NCBI GenBank assembly: GCA_030704615.1
Contig: CM060734.1
Location: 10,168,001 to 10,232,000 of the forward strand
Source of the DNA: Takakia lepidozioides
Taxonomy: Eukaryota; Streptophyta; Takakiopsida; Takakiales; Takakiaceae
Direction: 5' to 3'
Length of the DNA stretch: 64,000 nucleotides
Part shown: positions 11,481 through 22,650 of the stretch, piece after piece
Layout: the number at the start of each line of letters is the position of its first letter
Numbering within the stretch: position 1 is the first letter of the stretch
Translations under genes and position numbers: made by a program
Notes under the pieces: model-generated
The model's database searches: none
Told to the model about the DNA's origin: nothing
Seen by the model: only the letters and a program-made list of their open reading frames with translations

Positions 11481-11569
11481 TCTGTAGCTCGTTTTCTTGT
11501 ATTTAATTCTTAAGACCCCGCTACACCTATTATAAATATGTAGATGACTGAGTTTGATTTAATGAATGA

Positions 11570-11640
11570 ACATGGATTTGGTGGTTAAGGAAGATTACTA
11601 GATTGCCCGATGTCGGGAGTTCAAATCCCTCTGCTGCAGC
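11570..11640 (+). mobile_element. Second tRNA-derived SINE-like sequence
   Basis: TGGTGGTTAAGGAAGATTA and GGGAGTTCAAATCCC are spaced like A and B boxes. It lies about 165 bases from the previous one, in the same orientation. This is not a complete tRNA: no acceptor stem pairs convincingly. Confidence 0.4.
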
Positions 11641-12362
11641 ACTAGTACTCTGTTTATTTTTATTTTTTATATATTAAAGAACGTCATTGGGATATAGTCA
11701 GTCGTTCTTTACTAACATAAATCAATTGAAATTATTAACAAATAAATAAATCCATCTCTATCTTTTAGACTTAATTATATATATAAATATATAAATAAAT
11801 ACAAATATTCACAAAAGAGACTAAATAGTAAAATTAGGTGGGATATAATAAACCATTTTGTGATTTGCCTTTAAGCAATTTTTACACTAGAATATGTCTC
11901 TTTATATATATGTGTGTGTCTGTATACATATATACCTCTAAATTAATAATTCTTATCCCAAGAGTAATTATACATTCGCAGTACTTATTTCTAGACTATT
12001 GTTTTTTTTTTGTAAACGCGTCAATGAGCTAGTATTGACCGTTCGATAAAAATTTACAAACGCAAGACTTATAAAAATATATAAGACGAAAAAAATGGGA
12101 AACTCAACAAGAGCAGCAGCTCAGGGCTAAGCGGCGCCTTCGGGACCTAACCTAGCTCTGTCTAACACGAACCCTAAATTAAGTATGCAACTGTTAATGG
12201 GGTGCATTAATGGTTGACAAGAAGTCAGACCACAAGTCGATGAAGGCAGGGTACTTACTGATCCCCGGAATGAGCACGTTCTTAATATACCTACAAAACA
12301 AAGGAGGTACACTTTTAGACATTGAAGGCAAAAAAGCATGTAGTCCGGCCCTCCCAAAATGC

Positions 12363-12376
12363 GTGCGTCGACGCAC
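12363..12376. repeat. Perfect palindrome GTGCGTCGACGCAC
   Basis: A 14-base perfect palindrome with partly matching arms outside it. It sits after GGCCCTCCCAAAA, which recurs before the second palindrome about 225 bases on. Confidence 0.7.
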
Positions 12377-12585
12377 ACAGTTTGGGGGTGCACACATACT
12401 TGAGATGAGGCAACCGAAATCCACTACCCCACAAGCAACATAACAGAGGGTTCCATATGCAGAAAGATATCCCATTCTCGGCAGAAAGATATTCCATTCA
12501 GAATATCCTCAAAGGCAGCAAGAACTGCCAACGAAGCAATGAAATCCATGATGGAGGGGAAAACACACCTGAGTTTGTGGCCCTC

Positions 12586-12617
12586 CAAAACTGTGTGCGT
12601 TGGCGCACGCAGTTTTG
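12586..12617. repeat. Near-perfect inverted repeat, 14-base arms
   Basis: CAAAACTGTGTGCG and CGCACGCAGTTTTG pair at 13 of 14 positions around a 4-base loop. The sequence is related to the palindrome at 12363, so the two may be ends or copies of one small element. Confidence 0.7.
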
Positions 12618-12702
12618 CATGGCCACAAACTGCCTGTCTACTGATTGCCAAAGATATTTTTCAACCAGAAAACAAAATTAACGAACCTATATAGGACCCC
12701 CT

Positions 12703-13899
12703 TCATGGCTCCCTCCGCTCCGTACTATTGGTCAAAGTTATTTGTGCGGGAGATGCCTCCATCTCGGGAAAACTCTCTGAAGAAGTAGTGGTCTTCCACT
12801 GTCTCAAGTAATCCTCCAGAGTGTCCTCGGGCACGGTCATGGTAATTTTGTAATCATGAAGCTGTTTCTCCAGCACCTTGTTTGCACGAGCTTCAATCTG
12901 CAGGGATACATATGCATGGGTTAGAGTCCATGCGTGGGAAGATATTCTCAAAATTTCAAGCAAAGAAAGTCCTAAAGAGTACCTGGCTCCAGTAGGTGGC
13001 TCTGTGCAATCATGTATCGAAAACTTGGTCGCTGAAGGGTTTGATGTCCTAGTGTTCTCATCTCTTTCACTCCTAGGGAAGTAGTATATATCCTTGACAG
13101 TTGGGTCATAATTCCAAATCTCCAACCATTTCACTTTCTGGTCTGCTTCCACCGCTGCAGTTGACAACCGGTGAAGCTTTTCCTGTGTCATCTCCGGTTT
13201 GGTGTTATTGTTACAGTGGATCCTCACCTGGTTAAGGAACTCGGGACCAAAATCAGGGTCAGCTATTCTCAGCTGCTTCACGAAAGCGCTTATGAGCTTC
13301 TTCCATATCTCATTCATCGTAAACTTCATGGCTTCCACCACTCCCTTGGACGTTCTCATACCCTCCGGGTTTTTCAAATAATACTCTGCTTTTCCTCTCT
13401 CTCCAGCTTCAGCTATTTCTTGCTGCAAAACGTAATCCGGAATGAGATCACTTATTACTGACAATCACAACAGACAATGGAAGGCCAGAGCGATGGAATA
13501 CTTACCGTGTACATGTACTCCATGAATGCTTCCCTCGTCAGCTTGTACCAGGTGTCTGACGTTTTCGATGTCAAGCATTTCATGAAGGACTCCGCACTCA
13601 GGATGCTCTTGAATGAATCGAGGGGCATCTGGCCGATATTTTGGATCCTGAATAGTGTGTGAAGCAAGTTCATTGTCACATGGGCGGTTTCAGTTCCCTT
13701 GTCACATATAGTGGTATGTCGTCAGTGAGTGCTAAAAGCGAACAGACAGACATGGGAAAAATGAGGACAATAAAAGGTGAAGAAGACACTTATTTGTTAA
13801 CGTCATGCATTGCCGTCAACAGTGCAGTGATGTTTCCCTTGGGATCCAGCACCATTGAGGCCACAAAGTAGTGCCACTCCTCCTCGGTGCTATGAAATC
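12703..13899 (-). pseudogene. Unrecognised multi-exon gene, 5' truncated by an LTR
   Basis: I do not recognise the product. On the - strand a fragment reading EEEWHYFVASMVLDPKGN (near 13820-13890) abuts the LTR at 13900. A second exon (about 13705 to 13506) ends at a good donor, ACG|GTAAGT. An 83-base intron ends at TTTTGCAG, and a long last exon runs 13422-12703 in the matching phase. It ends SERREP-like with a TGA. The protein is rich in Lys/Glu and Trp, with no signal peptide or membrane segment. It may be a host gene or part of an old transposon. Exons upstream of 13899 are absent, so the LTR insertion or a deletion probably removed the 5' half. Confidence 0.45.
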
Positions 13900-14617
13900 T
13901 GTTGTGCACCTCACTTCAGTAAGCTCTCCTTCACGTCATAGTTACTCGCTTTGGCGCGCGCGCCTCCCAAACTAGCCGCCAGGCCAACTCGGAGCTTCGG
14001 CTGCTCACCGGGACATAACGGTCCCCTTTTGCTCATCCACAAGACCCTCGCTCACTTTGGGCCTAGTGGAAATTCCCTTTGGTTGTTGGTAGTCCGGAAT
14101 AGCTCCCCACACCTTGGTCGCTTTCCGACTCGCACGCTTACTCACTAGTTTTTGGTCACCAACGGGCTTGCACCGTTCTTGGGGTTACTACTCCCTATAT
14201 ATACTTCTGTGACCATCCGCGGGGGTTTCACAAACAACACCATCCTTTTATGGCGAACCACCACGAAGACCCTTGACTCCCGGTGATGAGTCGCAGTGAG
14301 TCTTGGCCCACCCACCACAGCCCCAATGGACCGTGATGAGTCCCAAGACTCCCCACGACTCTGACCACAAGACCACAAGGGGTCTCCGCCCCATGGTGAG
14401 TCCTATGCCACCCCCACTAAGACCCACTAAGCTACCACCACCCCTCGTGGAACCACCCCCACCGCAACCCGGTGTGCGGGGCTCCACCTAGTGAGCGCCT
14501 CCGCCTCCTTGAGTGTCTTGGGCACTCAAGGGTGCTTCAGCCCCCGTACCTATTGTTGCCACTGCCCCCACCACAGGGGCAGCCCCTCTTGTGTCCCGAC
14601 CCCTTGTCCTCAAGGTA
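13900..14617 (-). repeat. LTR of chromovirus B, 5' end trimmed
   Basis: The sequence matches the LTR at 34118-34842 in reverse orientation, ending GAGGTGCACAACA next to the unrecognised gene. The first 15 bases or so of the LTR are missing at 14617, where a fragment of element C integrase begins. It includes the CACTCAAGG and tandem GTGAGTC motifs typical of this LTR. Confidence 0.75.
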
Positions 14618-14863
14618 CTATGATAGGAGGAAGATTGTATAAGCTAGGACCTTATGGAGTTCTTAAAAGATGCTTGTACCACCATGAAGTTAATAAAGTT
14701 TTGGAAGAAGTTCATAAAGGAGTGGCTGGAGGCCATTTTGGAGAAGAGACTACCAGTAGGAAAATATTACTTGCAGGTTACTGGTGGCCTACCTTGTTTA
14801 AAGATGTACACAAGTATTGTAAGAGTTGTGATGAGTGCCAGAGGCTAGGACCTGGTGCATTCC
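14618..14863 (+). pseudogene. Integrase zinc-finger fragment of element C
   Basis: It encodes HHEVNKVLEEVHKGVAGG and CKSCDECQRLG, the HHCC zinc-binding part of a Ty3/gypsy integrase. It closely matches 58197-58435 of element C. Only this small piece is present, joined to the LTR on its left. A shifted start and loss of everything downstream make it non-functional. Confidence 0.8.
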
Positions 14864-14879
14864 GAGTTGGTTTTTGATC

Positions 14880-17545
14880 TTACATGCATCAACGTGGAGG
14901 GACGCACGGTGGGGTGATGTCTTGATCTTCTGAGCAGATATGCTTCAGCTTGATCCTCTTGTCTTCAGCGGCTGAGTTGTAGATTGCGGATTGTGATTTT
15001 CATGGCCTTATGGCTTGCACATTCTAGGACTTAAACATTTTATTCTTATGATATATCACCACCTGTACTCCCTGCATGGTTTTCCTAGCCAAAGATTTTG
15101 TTTGTGGCCCAATTTGCAGGTGCCAGGTTTTCCCTTGGTAGGTTTTCCACCCAGCAGCGGAGGGTGATTTTATCAAAACATTTACTTATTATTTCTTCTA
15201 TTTTACTTCGCGGAGCTTAGGATTTTTCGTGGGGGATGGCCCAATCTCTTCTCATCTCTTAATTTCCTATTTCATCCGTGTGACGATACTCATCCATCCG
15301 TATAAATTTTTGGCTTAGAATATCGTTAAACCGTTACAATCATGGGTTAGCTAGGGGTTAGTTAGGATGGTGGCCGCATCCAGGCCATCCAGTTGATCTA
15401 TGGTTGCAAATAGGCACCGCGGGCTCAGCCTATTGCGCCTCGCCACGTGACATGCATCAGGGCTAGGGTTTTAATTGTATAAAAGTGGCGGCCTGACACA
15501 AGGTTAGACAGCTTGTGTACGCTGGTGTATGTATGTGTAAAGGTGTTCGATTTCCATATGTGTGAGAGATTTCTGTCAGTTGGCTTGCAAAGATCCTCCT
15601 CTCGCTGATTGCAAGCTCCCTTTGCTTCGCCCCTGTCATTTTGTAGAGCACCTCGTGAGGATAGGAGATTATTCCTCCAGCTACTTTTAATGCTTCACAA
15701 ACCTATACTTATAAACTTTTTGTTATTGTTGTGATAAGCTACTTTGCAATAACATCACCTCTTTCAGGTCCACCCCCCACAGGGCCAGTAACTGCAAGGT
15801 GAAGTGGCTTTCAGTCTGCCGGCTTTGGCAGGAGTCTTCTCTCTCTCTGACCTCTGTCAATTTGCTTAATTAGGTTCTTCCATGTGCTTGGGGTGGAGGC
15901 AAATTGACATATTGGTCTCTCTTAGTTACATTGTTACACTGTTTCTAGTATTAGTCCTCGTACAATTTTTGAAGTCAAATTTGAAATTTTACCCTTGCGA
16001 CCAAATATTCATTTGTTGGTACTACATACTTAAGACAAACATAAAGAGACGAAGAGAAGCTTTCTGCTGAAGAAGAGAGCATGGACATTTTTGCTCAACT
16101 TCATTGGCACTATCTAGTCCTCTCGCAAAAAGGACTCGCTACTCCCAGCATGTAGTCCAAGCCTTACCATCAAGGCTCAATGCAAGACGTGAGCCCTCCC
16201 AAACAAAAGGCTGCTATGTTTTATTTAATTATCCATCTCAAAGGTTATATTTCACCCAAATTTAGGCCAAGTTTCACTATAAGACTAGATAACAAAATTG
16301 TTTTTGGAGCCACATTGTGTTCACTTTTAGACATATACACCCCGTGATCTTCCAAAAACGAAGTCATAGCACATCCAAATGAAACAGAATACAAACCTAC
16401 TTCTGCACAAAAAACACAAAATCAAGATATAAGATCCTGAAATCACCATACACCCCCATTCTTGGCTGATTATATTTTCGGACAGGATGCTATATGTCAA
16501 TTCATCCTTCGTTTATTTATCTTTTGAGGGTGCATGTAGCCATTCAGGCGTGGGTTGAGGTTGTTGCAGCATTGTATGAGAAATCCTCTCTAACCAGACC
16601 TGGATCGTGCTCTATCTGGATAATCAATTTGGAAGGTATTTAGTTTATATGAAAACCTCTGGATGAGAAGCTACTCAAAAGCGTGGGGTCTTCTCATTGC
16701 ACTTTTCAGGGTTTGATGCTTTGTTTAGACTTAATCTCAGGCACTTGCAATGAGTTTAACCAACCTGACTGAGTTCTTTCAGGCTATAATCATGGAGCTA
16801 AGATTTTCACACCATCAGCAGGCTAGTAGAAACTGTTAAATAGCATACCGGAAGACTGTTTTAACTGTGTTCAGATTAAAAACATGTGGCCTGAATCTGC
16901 GGAAGTCTTAACTCCAAAGTTGCATGCTCTATAATCTCACTGCTTGGTTCATGCCTGGCAGTGCATAGAGAAATTGCATCCACCCAGTTATATGGAGGAA
17001 CCTGCCAGTCTTTCTCTCATTCTCACTCATGGTGGTTGACGTTTAGGTGAATTTGATTTAACTATCCAAATCTATCCATGCTCAGTACCCATGATAGCAG
17101 CTCTCAGCTTGACATTGGCATTTTCCTGCAAAAGTACGTAGCCGAGACAACAACAAGATCGTGAATAAGTTACTCATGACAAGCCAACAAGAGCCAGATG
17201 ACGATGACCAACTACTACGACACGTCTGACAAAGCAATCTTTACATTTGGCAGTAAGCCTGCAGAAATTGTTGGGGTGCTTAATATATATATCCACTGCC
17301 TCCTTTAGGGCACCAAAGCTCCGATCCTCCTCAAGATGATACAAGGAACCAAAGCAAACTGCAACAGACGCGGGCAGCAAAAGCCCAGAGGGTGCAAGAA
17401 TATATTGATGAACTAATAACGAAGTCATTGAGTCAGCAGAAGGGAGAGTCTGAAAGCCTACCAGGGCAAAAAATAAGGTACACATGGGCAAACTAATGCA
17501 ATTCTGCACTAGAGAAGGTGAATACGAAGGTACTCACCAAATGCA
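14880..17545. other. Intergenic, possible old LTR near 15.0-15.8 kb
   Basis: There is no supported gene. At 15110-15170 the phrase GGTTTTCCCTTGGTAGGTTTTCCACC resembles the region before the 3' LTR of Ty1/copia elements, and TATAAAAG occurs at 15478. This may be a worn copia LTR, but no matching partner or target duplication was found. On the - strand, 17174-17509 is open but unsupported; it may hold 3' parts of the Abraxas-like gene. Confidence 0.4.
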
Positions 17546-18044
17546 TTAGGACTCGAAATCATACTTATCAGTGACCAGGATACCCCCAGTTAACTGAATA
17601 CTTTCAAGGCAAATAGATATTCCCACATTACAAAATCGTGCCTGACTTTCCTGCATAATCTTCCAAGGAATGTCCCAGCAATCCTTGGCACAAAGCATTC
17701 CCTGGTTAGTGGCTGAGATACCAGGACAGCATACACATGTTCATGTGATGCTCATTCTGAAGGTGCAATTCAGGTCTGGGGCCTCACCTATTATAGACCC
17801 CAACACTGGCACCATGTCGTACATAATAGTTTAGGTGTCTCAAGCTAGGAACCTAGGTGTGCTTAAAAGTTCCTCCAGATTTTGACTACATATTCTATTA
17901 AATTATGGCCTGGCCTCATTGAGATTTGAAAGATATCCTGGTATCAAGAGACAAGGATGCATTCCCAAGAAAGATTCTCCATATCAGAAAGTGAACACTG
18001 CATGCTACTTGGGAACGATAACAACAAGAGAGGAGAAAACACAC

Positions 18045-19376
18045 CTGCTCAGCAAGAGCATCAGAGCTTTCACAGACTTGCTTTGCCAGAGCTTCAAGTT
18101 TCATTAGCATTTTAGTGTATAAATCTTCAAGTTCCCGCACATGCCCACCCTTGCCTTCAGTTCTAATCATGCCCCTTAATCTGTCAACTGAAAAATCCTG
18201 TGAGTACATATTCAAAAGCGCTTGCTCCGTGACTCCTGGCCTTCCACCACCTTCCACGCTTACATCTGAAAGAGCATCCTTGCCGTGAGCTCTTCTTAAA
18301 CCCTCACCGGTTGTTTCAGTGCCTTCAGTCCCTTCCATATCTGAGGGGTTCAAGAACCATGGAAACGGTGCAACTGGGGAAAATGAGTCGTACAGCGCTC
18401 GAAATGCAGGACCAATGTTTACAATGTTTAGTGTCCTAGGCTCAAAAATCCCCCCTCCCTGCGCTTTATCACGGTACTGGAATGCACGATACTCATGGGT
18501 GTAGGTCGAATTTATTGCGTACTCTGAGATTAGTAAAAACACACACGGGGAGGTGGAGGGCACTCCAACGAGCTTCAGAATAAGCCCCCCTTCATGAGAG
18601 ATACCACTGCTACTTCCCTTTACAGAGCTCCCTGGCACTTTGGTGTGTACAAAGCCTCCCGGTGAAACAATACCCCCACTCCCACTCCCACTGCTGCTTT
18701 CTCTGGATGGGAAATTTCCAACTACCTTGGCGTTTGCACTGGAAGAGGTAACACCCCCATCTCTGGAGAGACTGATTCTGGTCTGCATGGGACCCTTTCC
18801 CAAATTAGGGATCCCAGTGGCATCAACAATTCCCACTCCCTCTGTACCTCGAGTTTTTGAAGGAAGACGGTTGGTTTCTTTTGAAACATTGCCAGGACCA
18901 CTCCCTTCAATAGTGGCCATACCTCCACTTGCATTACAAGGCGGCAAATAATGAGTTGCCATTCTCAAATTGATGGTCACAGATGTTTCCCTCATCGAAG
19001 GCCTCATTGTAGTCTCCCGCCTACCAACAAACCAGCCGATGGGAGAATCGCCGCCTCTGTCTTCCCTCTCTCCAATCATCTGAAAAAGCTTTGAAGGATC
19101 GATCTGACCTGTTGCATCATAGAAACTCATAACTCTGCCCGTGCAGCAGTGACCAGTCACGCTTGCTGTGAACTCTTCACACTCACTTTGAGCTCCCACT
19201 ACCTCATCATCACCTAGAGTGGACGAGGTTTGGCGTTGCACATGGCCGAATAAGATGCCATCACAATCACCCTCAGAGGAGCTGAAGGCCTGCATTATCT
19301 GTGATAAAGTCGCTCCTGAGATAGCCACTCTGTCACATGCAGGGTCCGCCTCTACTGCAGGCTTCCCCGATGCCAT
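18045..19376 (-). CDS. Abraxas (FAM175)-like MPN protein, first exon
   Basis: Abraxas-type proteins are scaffold subunits that pair with the BRCC36 deubiquitinase in K63-ubiquitin complexes of DNA repair and signalling. The ATG at 19376 opens 444 codons before a donor CAG|GTGTGT at 18045. Residues 17-115 show an MPN-like fold with SGATLSQIMQAF, ILFGHV, FSFY-type MSFYDATG and GWFVGRRE followed by RPSMRETSV, which parallels human Abraxas. Residues 155-265 form a Gly/Ser/Thr-rich insert. The second half of the MPN resumes with VFLLISEYAINSTYTHEYRA, and a Leu/Glu-rich coiled coil follows at 405-440. A tentative last exon lies at 17546-17650 (acceptor ATGCAG, ending DKYDFES and stop). The family call is fairly sure, the exon structure is not. 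Confidence 0.7.
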
Positions 19377-20344
19377 GCTCCGTATCTCCTGAGAGACCGC
19401 CTGTTTCCCCTCTCCGTATCTCTCTCCCCACCCCCTCCCCTTCCGTGTTTGTCAGAAATGTCTTCTTACTGCAAACCCATAGAAACTCCCTGGGTGCCAC
19501 AAACCCATATCTCAGAAACACATAAAGCTCTACTGACTATCCGTGCACAGACCTGCTGCACAAAAGGAAAAGCACAGGAGATGAGCTTGCACACAGACAT
19601 GGAGGGGAGCAATAAACAGCAGTAGCCTTTGTGGGCCCTTTGTCTTCTCATCACTCTGGCACTTCTCATCCATCTCTCTCACTCATTCATCCTGTGTCCT
19701 CTATGCAGATTTTAGAGCAGACAGTTGAAGTCAGCCCACATTTATTGATGAAAACCTGTACAGCTTTATTTACAGGAAACATGAGGTATTTGAGCATATG
19801 ATAGAAAAACCCCAAAACCTGGGAAAGAACAAAGAAGGGAGGAAAGGGAAGCAAGCTAAACTAAACTATTCAAACTTCTCAGTCATCCCAACCTACTGCT
19901 TGAAGTAGGTTGGAGGGCAACATGGGTGTAACGTCTGGGAGAGTTGGGAGGTGGGATGAAGCCAATCCAGCTATGTCTGTCCGATGTAAAATGGCCATTG
20001 CTTGAGCTCCGATGTAAAATGGCCATTGCTTGAGCTCTGTGTAATGCAAAGGCCACTTTTTGTCTGTAAAAGGCCACAAGAACGGAGGCATAAGGAATCC
20101 ATGTGGTCTTGTTTTGGCCCGCTTCATTGGCACATGAACGGAGTAGGTTGTCAAACTGGCGATGGAGATAGCCGAATATCTCTACAGCCAAGAATAGAGC
20201 CCACCCTCCAAAGGGGGCAATACCCACATGGGGAAGAGGCTCTTATTTACGCTAGCTTCGGCTGGCGTCATATATATATATATATACAGCCAAGGGGATG
20301 AAAGTGTCGGTGGGATGTCTGTCCCGATAGTCGGGTTCCTTGAC
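19377..20344. other. Upstream region of the Abraxas-like gene
   Basis: Likely 5' leader and promoter of the - strand gene. It contains a 28-base tandem duplication and a (TA)n run at 20271-20286. No conserved promoter element can be assigned. Confidence 0.5.
19981..20036. repeat. Perfect 28-base tandem duplication
   Basis: Two identical 28-base copies starting CCGATGTAAAATGGCC lie head to tail. Their perfect identity suggests a recent event. Confidence 0.9.
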
Positions 20345-20347
20345 TTA

Positions 20348-20804
20348 GAGCATCCCCACTCTACACCTCTATGGACCCCTGCACCCGTACTTCTCGTATA
20401 GAGGTTCAAAATTGCCGCCAAACGTACCACACCCTTGCCCCGCTACAGTATACGCCGTTCAGGGCGGGCAGTGAACCGCCTCTCTTTCACTGAATCTGTG
20501 CACGATATTCAGTCCCTGTACTCGTCCCTGACCCGAGTTGTCCCCACATGGACATGTCAGAGCGTGCCTCTCAGCCTCTGGCCTCCCTTCCAGCGGAAGA
20601 CAAGAGCTGCGACACGGGGATGACGCAGGCAAGCAGTAGGTGGGGAACGTGATAAGGAGCATTGAGAACGTCACTCTCTGGGAACATAGGGTACCAGGGG
20701 CGTAACGAGGGGCAAGGGTGTGCTATGAGCAGCCGACCCCTTCACACACCTTTCCAGACTCCTGAACCAACCCCTCCAAATCAGTGAGAAGGGTGGGGAT
20801 GCTC
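20348..20804. mobile_element. PIF/Harbinger-type MITE
   Basis: Terminal inverted repeats GAGCATCCCCAC and GTGGGGATGCTC-like ends bound 457 bases. Both sides carry TTA (20345-20347 and 20805-20807), the usual target duplication of PIF/Harbinger elements. There is no transposase frame inside, so it would need help in trans. It lies between the Abraxas-like and F-box genes. Confidence 0.8.
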
Positions 20805-20807
20805 TTA

Positions 20808-21423
20808 GAGCAACAACCAAAGTCGCAGAGCCCTGAGAGGATGCCGAACGTGAAAGTAGGTCGGATCGGGTAGGGTAGAGTAGGCTCGGGTCGGCAATGA
20901 CAACGTAGGCTAGGGTGCGAAGACCATCTTTAGACAGGATGACATTTATTAAGAGACCCTCACCGGCGAGCGATTCTATCGATAAGTTATATTACATTAC
21001 CGCTCGCCAAAGCCGAGGAGGAGAAGGATAGCACAGATTGTGGGTGCTTGCTGTGGTTGTGTCGTCTCGCTTATACAATACGGTTTTTCTTTCTAGCGAT
21101 CTGCAATGGGATGTGGGCGATCTGTTCCTAGCATACTTTAGTCTGCCCTGATGGGATAGTTAATTCTAAGGATGTGGGTGCTTTTCCCTGTGTGCGACTG
21201 TCCCAGCCAACCTAGGGTTATGCTGGTACAGAGTTGAGTGTTCAATGCAAGTCTTTCTGGCACCAATTCTTTTGTAAGCAACATCGGGGAGTTGTACGAT
21301 GTTGGAGTGCCCGACCATGTGTCCACAACGGACTCTTTGGTTGGCCTTTGTCCCAACGGATTGCCCATCTGTCTATCTCCATCATTGATTTCTTGACAAT
21401 CCCTGTTACCTTCTCTGTTTCTA
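20808..21423. other. Upstream region of the F-box gene
   Basis: Contains GGGTAGGGTAG and GGGTCGG runs at 20865-20900. Nothing definable as a promoter box was seen. Confidence 0.5.
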
Positions 21424-22650
21424 ATGGATCCACTATCTCTGATTGCATTCCTTCCAGCTTCTCCTCCATCATCGTGTGAAACTCCTCATGAACTGGAGTT
21501 TTGTGTCTCCACCAGCATGGATGAACGAGTGTGGAGTAGATTATCGCAGGAGCTCCTAGAGAGAATTTTGGCGGCAACGCCTGCCCCTAGCATCCTTCGC
21601 CTTCGCTCTGTCTGCAAGGGGTGGAACTCTCTCTTCGCCTCGCAGAAATTCATCGAGCTGTGGTTGCAACACTTCAAATCTCACAGGCCCTGCTTTCTCA
21701 TGACTGCGTTCGTCGTTCGGGATAGTGTGGGTTTTTCATTCTATAACCCAGCTTTGAATTTATGGCACCAAATGCTGATGCCAAAATTTGTCTGGGGCGA
21801 AGGTCAGAATGTGAATAATCTCACTTCATCTATACCTGGACTCGTAGCATCTGATGGAGGATTGCTTCTCTTAGGAGTTGGGGCTTTGCAAATGCCACAT
21901 GCTTATGTTGTGTGTAACCCCATGACATCCACATGGAAACTCTTGCCTCGCATGGTGCAAGCCACTGGACGGCAGTCGTTCATCCGAATGGGAACAGATT
22001 CAAAGAGATACAAGATAATCATGGCATGCAATGAGAGTGATGCATCAGATTCGACCACAAAGGTGTACGACTCCTCCACCGACTGTTGGATGGTTTATGA
22101 TAGCGCCCTCCCCCCTACCATCACCGCCATGGATTACCAGCAATCCGGTGTTGTTTGCAGTGGATATTTGTATTTGGTGGCAAAGGATCCTGCCATGGTG
22201 GTAGCATTTGACCTCGAGCATGGGGTCTGGAGCGAGATCCAACCACGAATACCGGATCGCATCATTCGCCCACATCTTGTTGAACGGCATGGTCAATTGA
22301 TGATTGTGGGGGGTGTTGATAACATATGGACTCACAGCAGATGGCCCAACCCTCAAAGTATTGGTGTGTGGAAGCTGGATCAGTCACTACAAGCGTGGGT
22401 TGAAGTGGCGAGGCTGCCTAAAGTCCTGTGCGAAGAATTTCAAAAGTGGATTAATTTTGAGAACTTCAGGTGCGTAGGCCAACATGACATTCTTTATCTT
22501 ACCTGCACTAGTGGCCGAGATGTACTGGCCTACGACATCTCCAAGAAAACGTGTAAATGGTTGCCCGAGTCGCCCAGACTTGTTGACCACCATGGTCGAC
22601 CCTGGTGGATGCTGTTGCCATATGAGCCCTCGCTGACTCCCTCAATTTGA
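21424..22650 (+). CDS. F-box protein with kelch-like C-terminal region
   Basis: F-box proteins are the substrate-binding subunits of SCF ubiquitin ligases, joined through SKP1. The 408-residue frame is a single exon. The F-box covers about residues 36-75 (WSRLSQELLERILA, then LRLRSVCKGWNSLF). The rest has repeats of the form YVVCNPMTSTWKLLP, KVYDSSTDCWMVY and VWKLDQSLQAWVEVARLP, as in the plant FBX6/UFO-like F-box proteins whose C-terminal half folds as a kelch or beta-propeller domain. A second ATG at residue 32 (MDERVW) directly before the F-box could also start translation. The substrate is unknown. The gene appears intact. Confidence 0.85.
   Translation: MDPLSLIAFLPASPPSSCETPHELEFCVSTSMDERVWSRLSQELLERILAATPAPSILRLRSVCKGWNSLFASQKFIELWLQHFKSHRPCFLMTAFVVRDSVGFSFYNPALNLWHQMLMPKFVWGEGQNVNNLTSSIPGLVASDGGLLLLGVGALQMPHAYVVCNPMTSTWKLLPRMVQATGRQSFIRMGTDSKRYKIIMACNESDASDSTTKVYDSSTDCWMVYDSALPPTITAMDYQQSGVVCSGYLYLVAKDPAMVVAFDLEHGVWSEIQPRIPDRIIRPHLVERHGQLMIVGGVDNIWTHSRWPNPQSIGVWKLDQSLQAWVEVARLPKVLCEEFQKWINFENFRCVGQHDILYLTCTSGRDVLAYDISKKTCKWLPESPRLVDHHGRPWWMLLPYEPSLTPSI

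Larger units (their letters stand above)
11641..12702. other. AT-rich intergenic DNA with two palindromes
   Basis: 11650-12100 is AT-rich with TATATA runs and no gene. 12100-12702 lies downstream of the unrecognised gene and may contain its 3' untranslated region. The two palindromes are listed separately. Confidence 0.5.

Noticed and set aside
12897-12983. Intron between 12983 and 12897 in the unrecognised gene
   Set aside because: Splice-like ends exist, but removing 85 bases breaks the frame, while the unspliced sequence stays open.
13860-14640. CTATGA as target-site duplication of the 13.9-kb LTR
   Set aside because: The copies are offset from the LTR ends and the LTR is trimmed on one side, so the match is probably chance.
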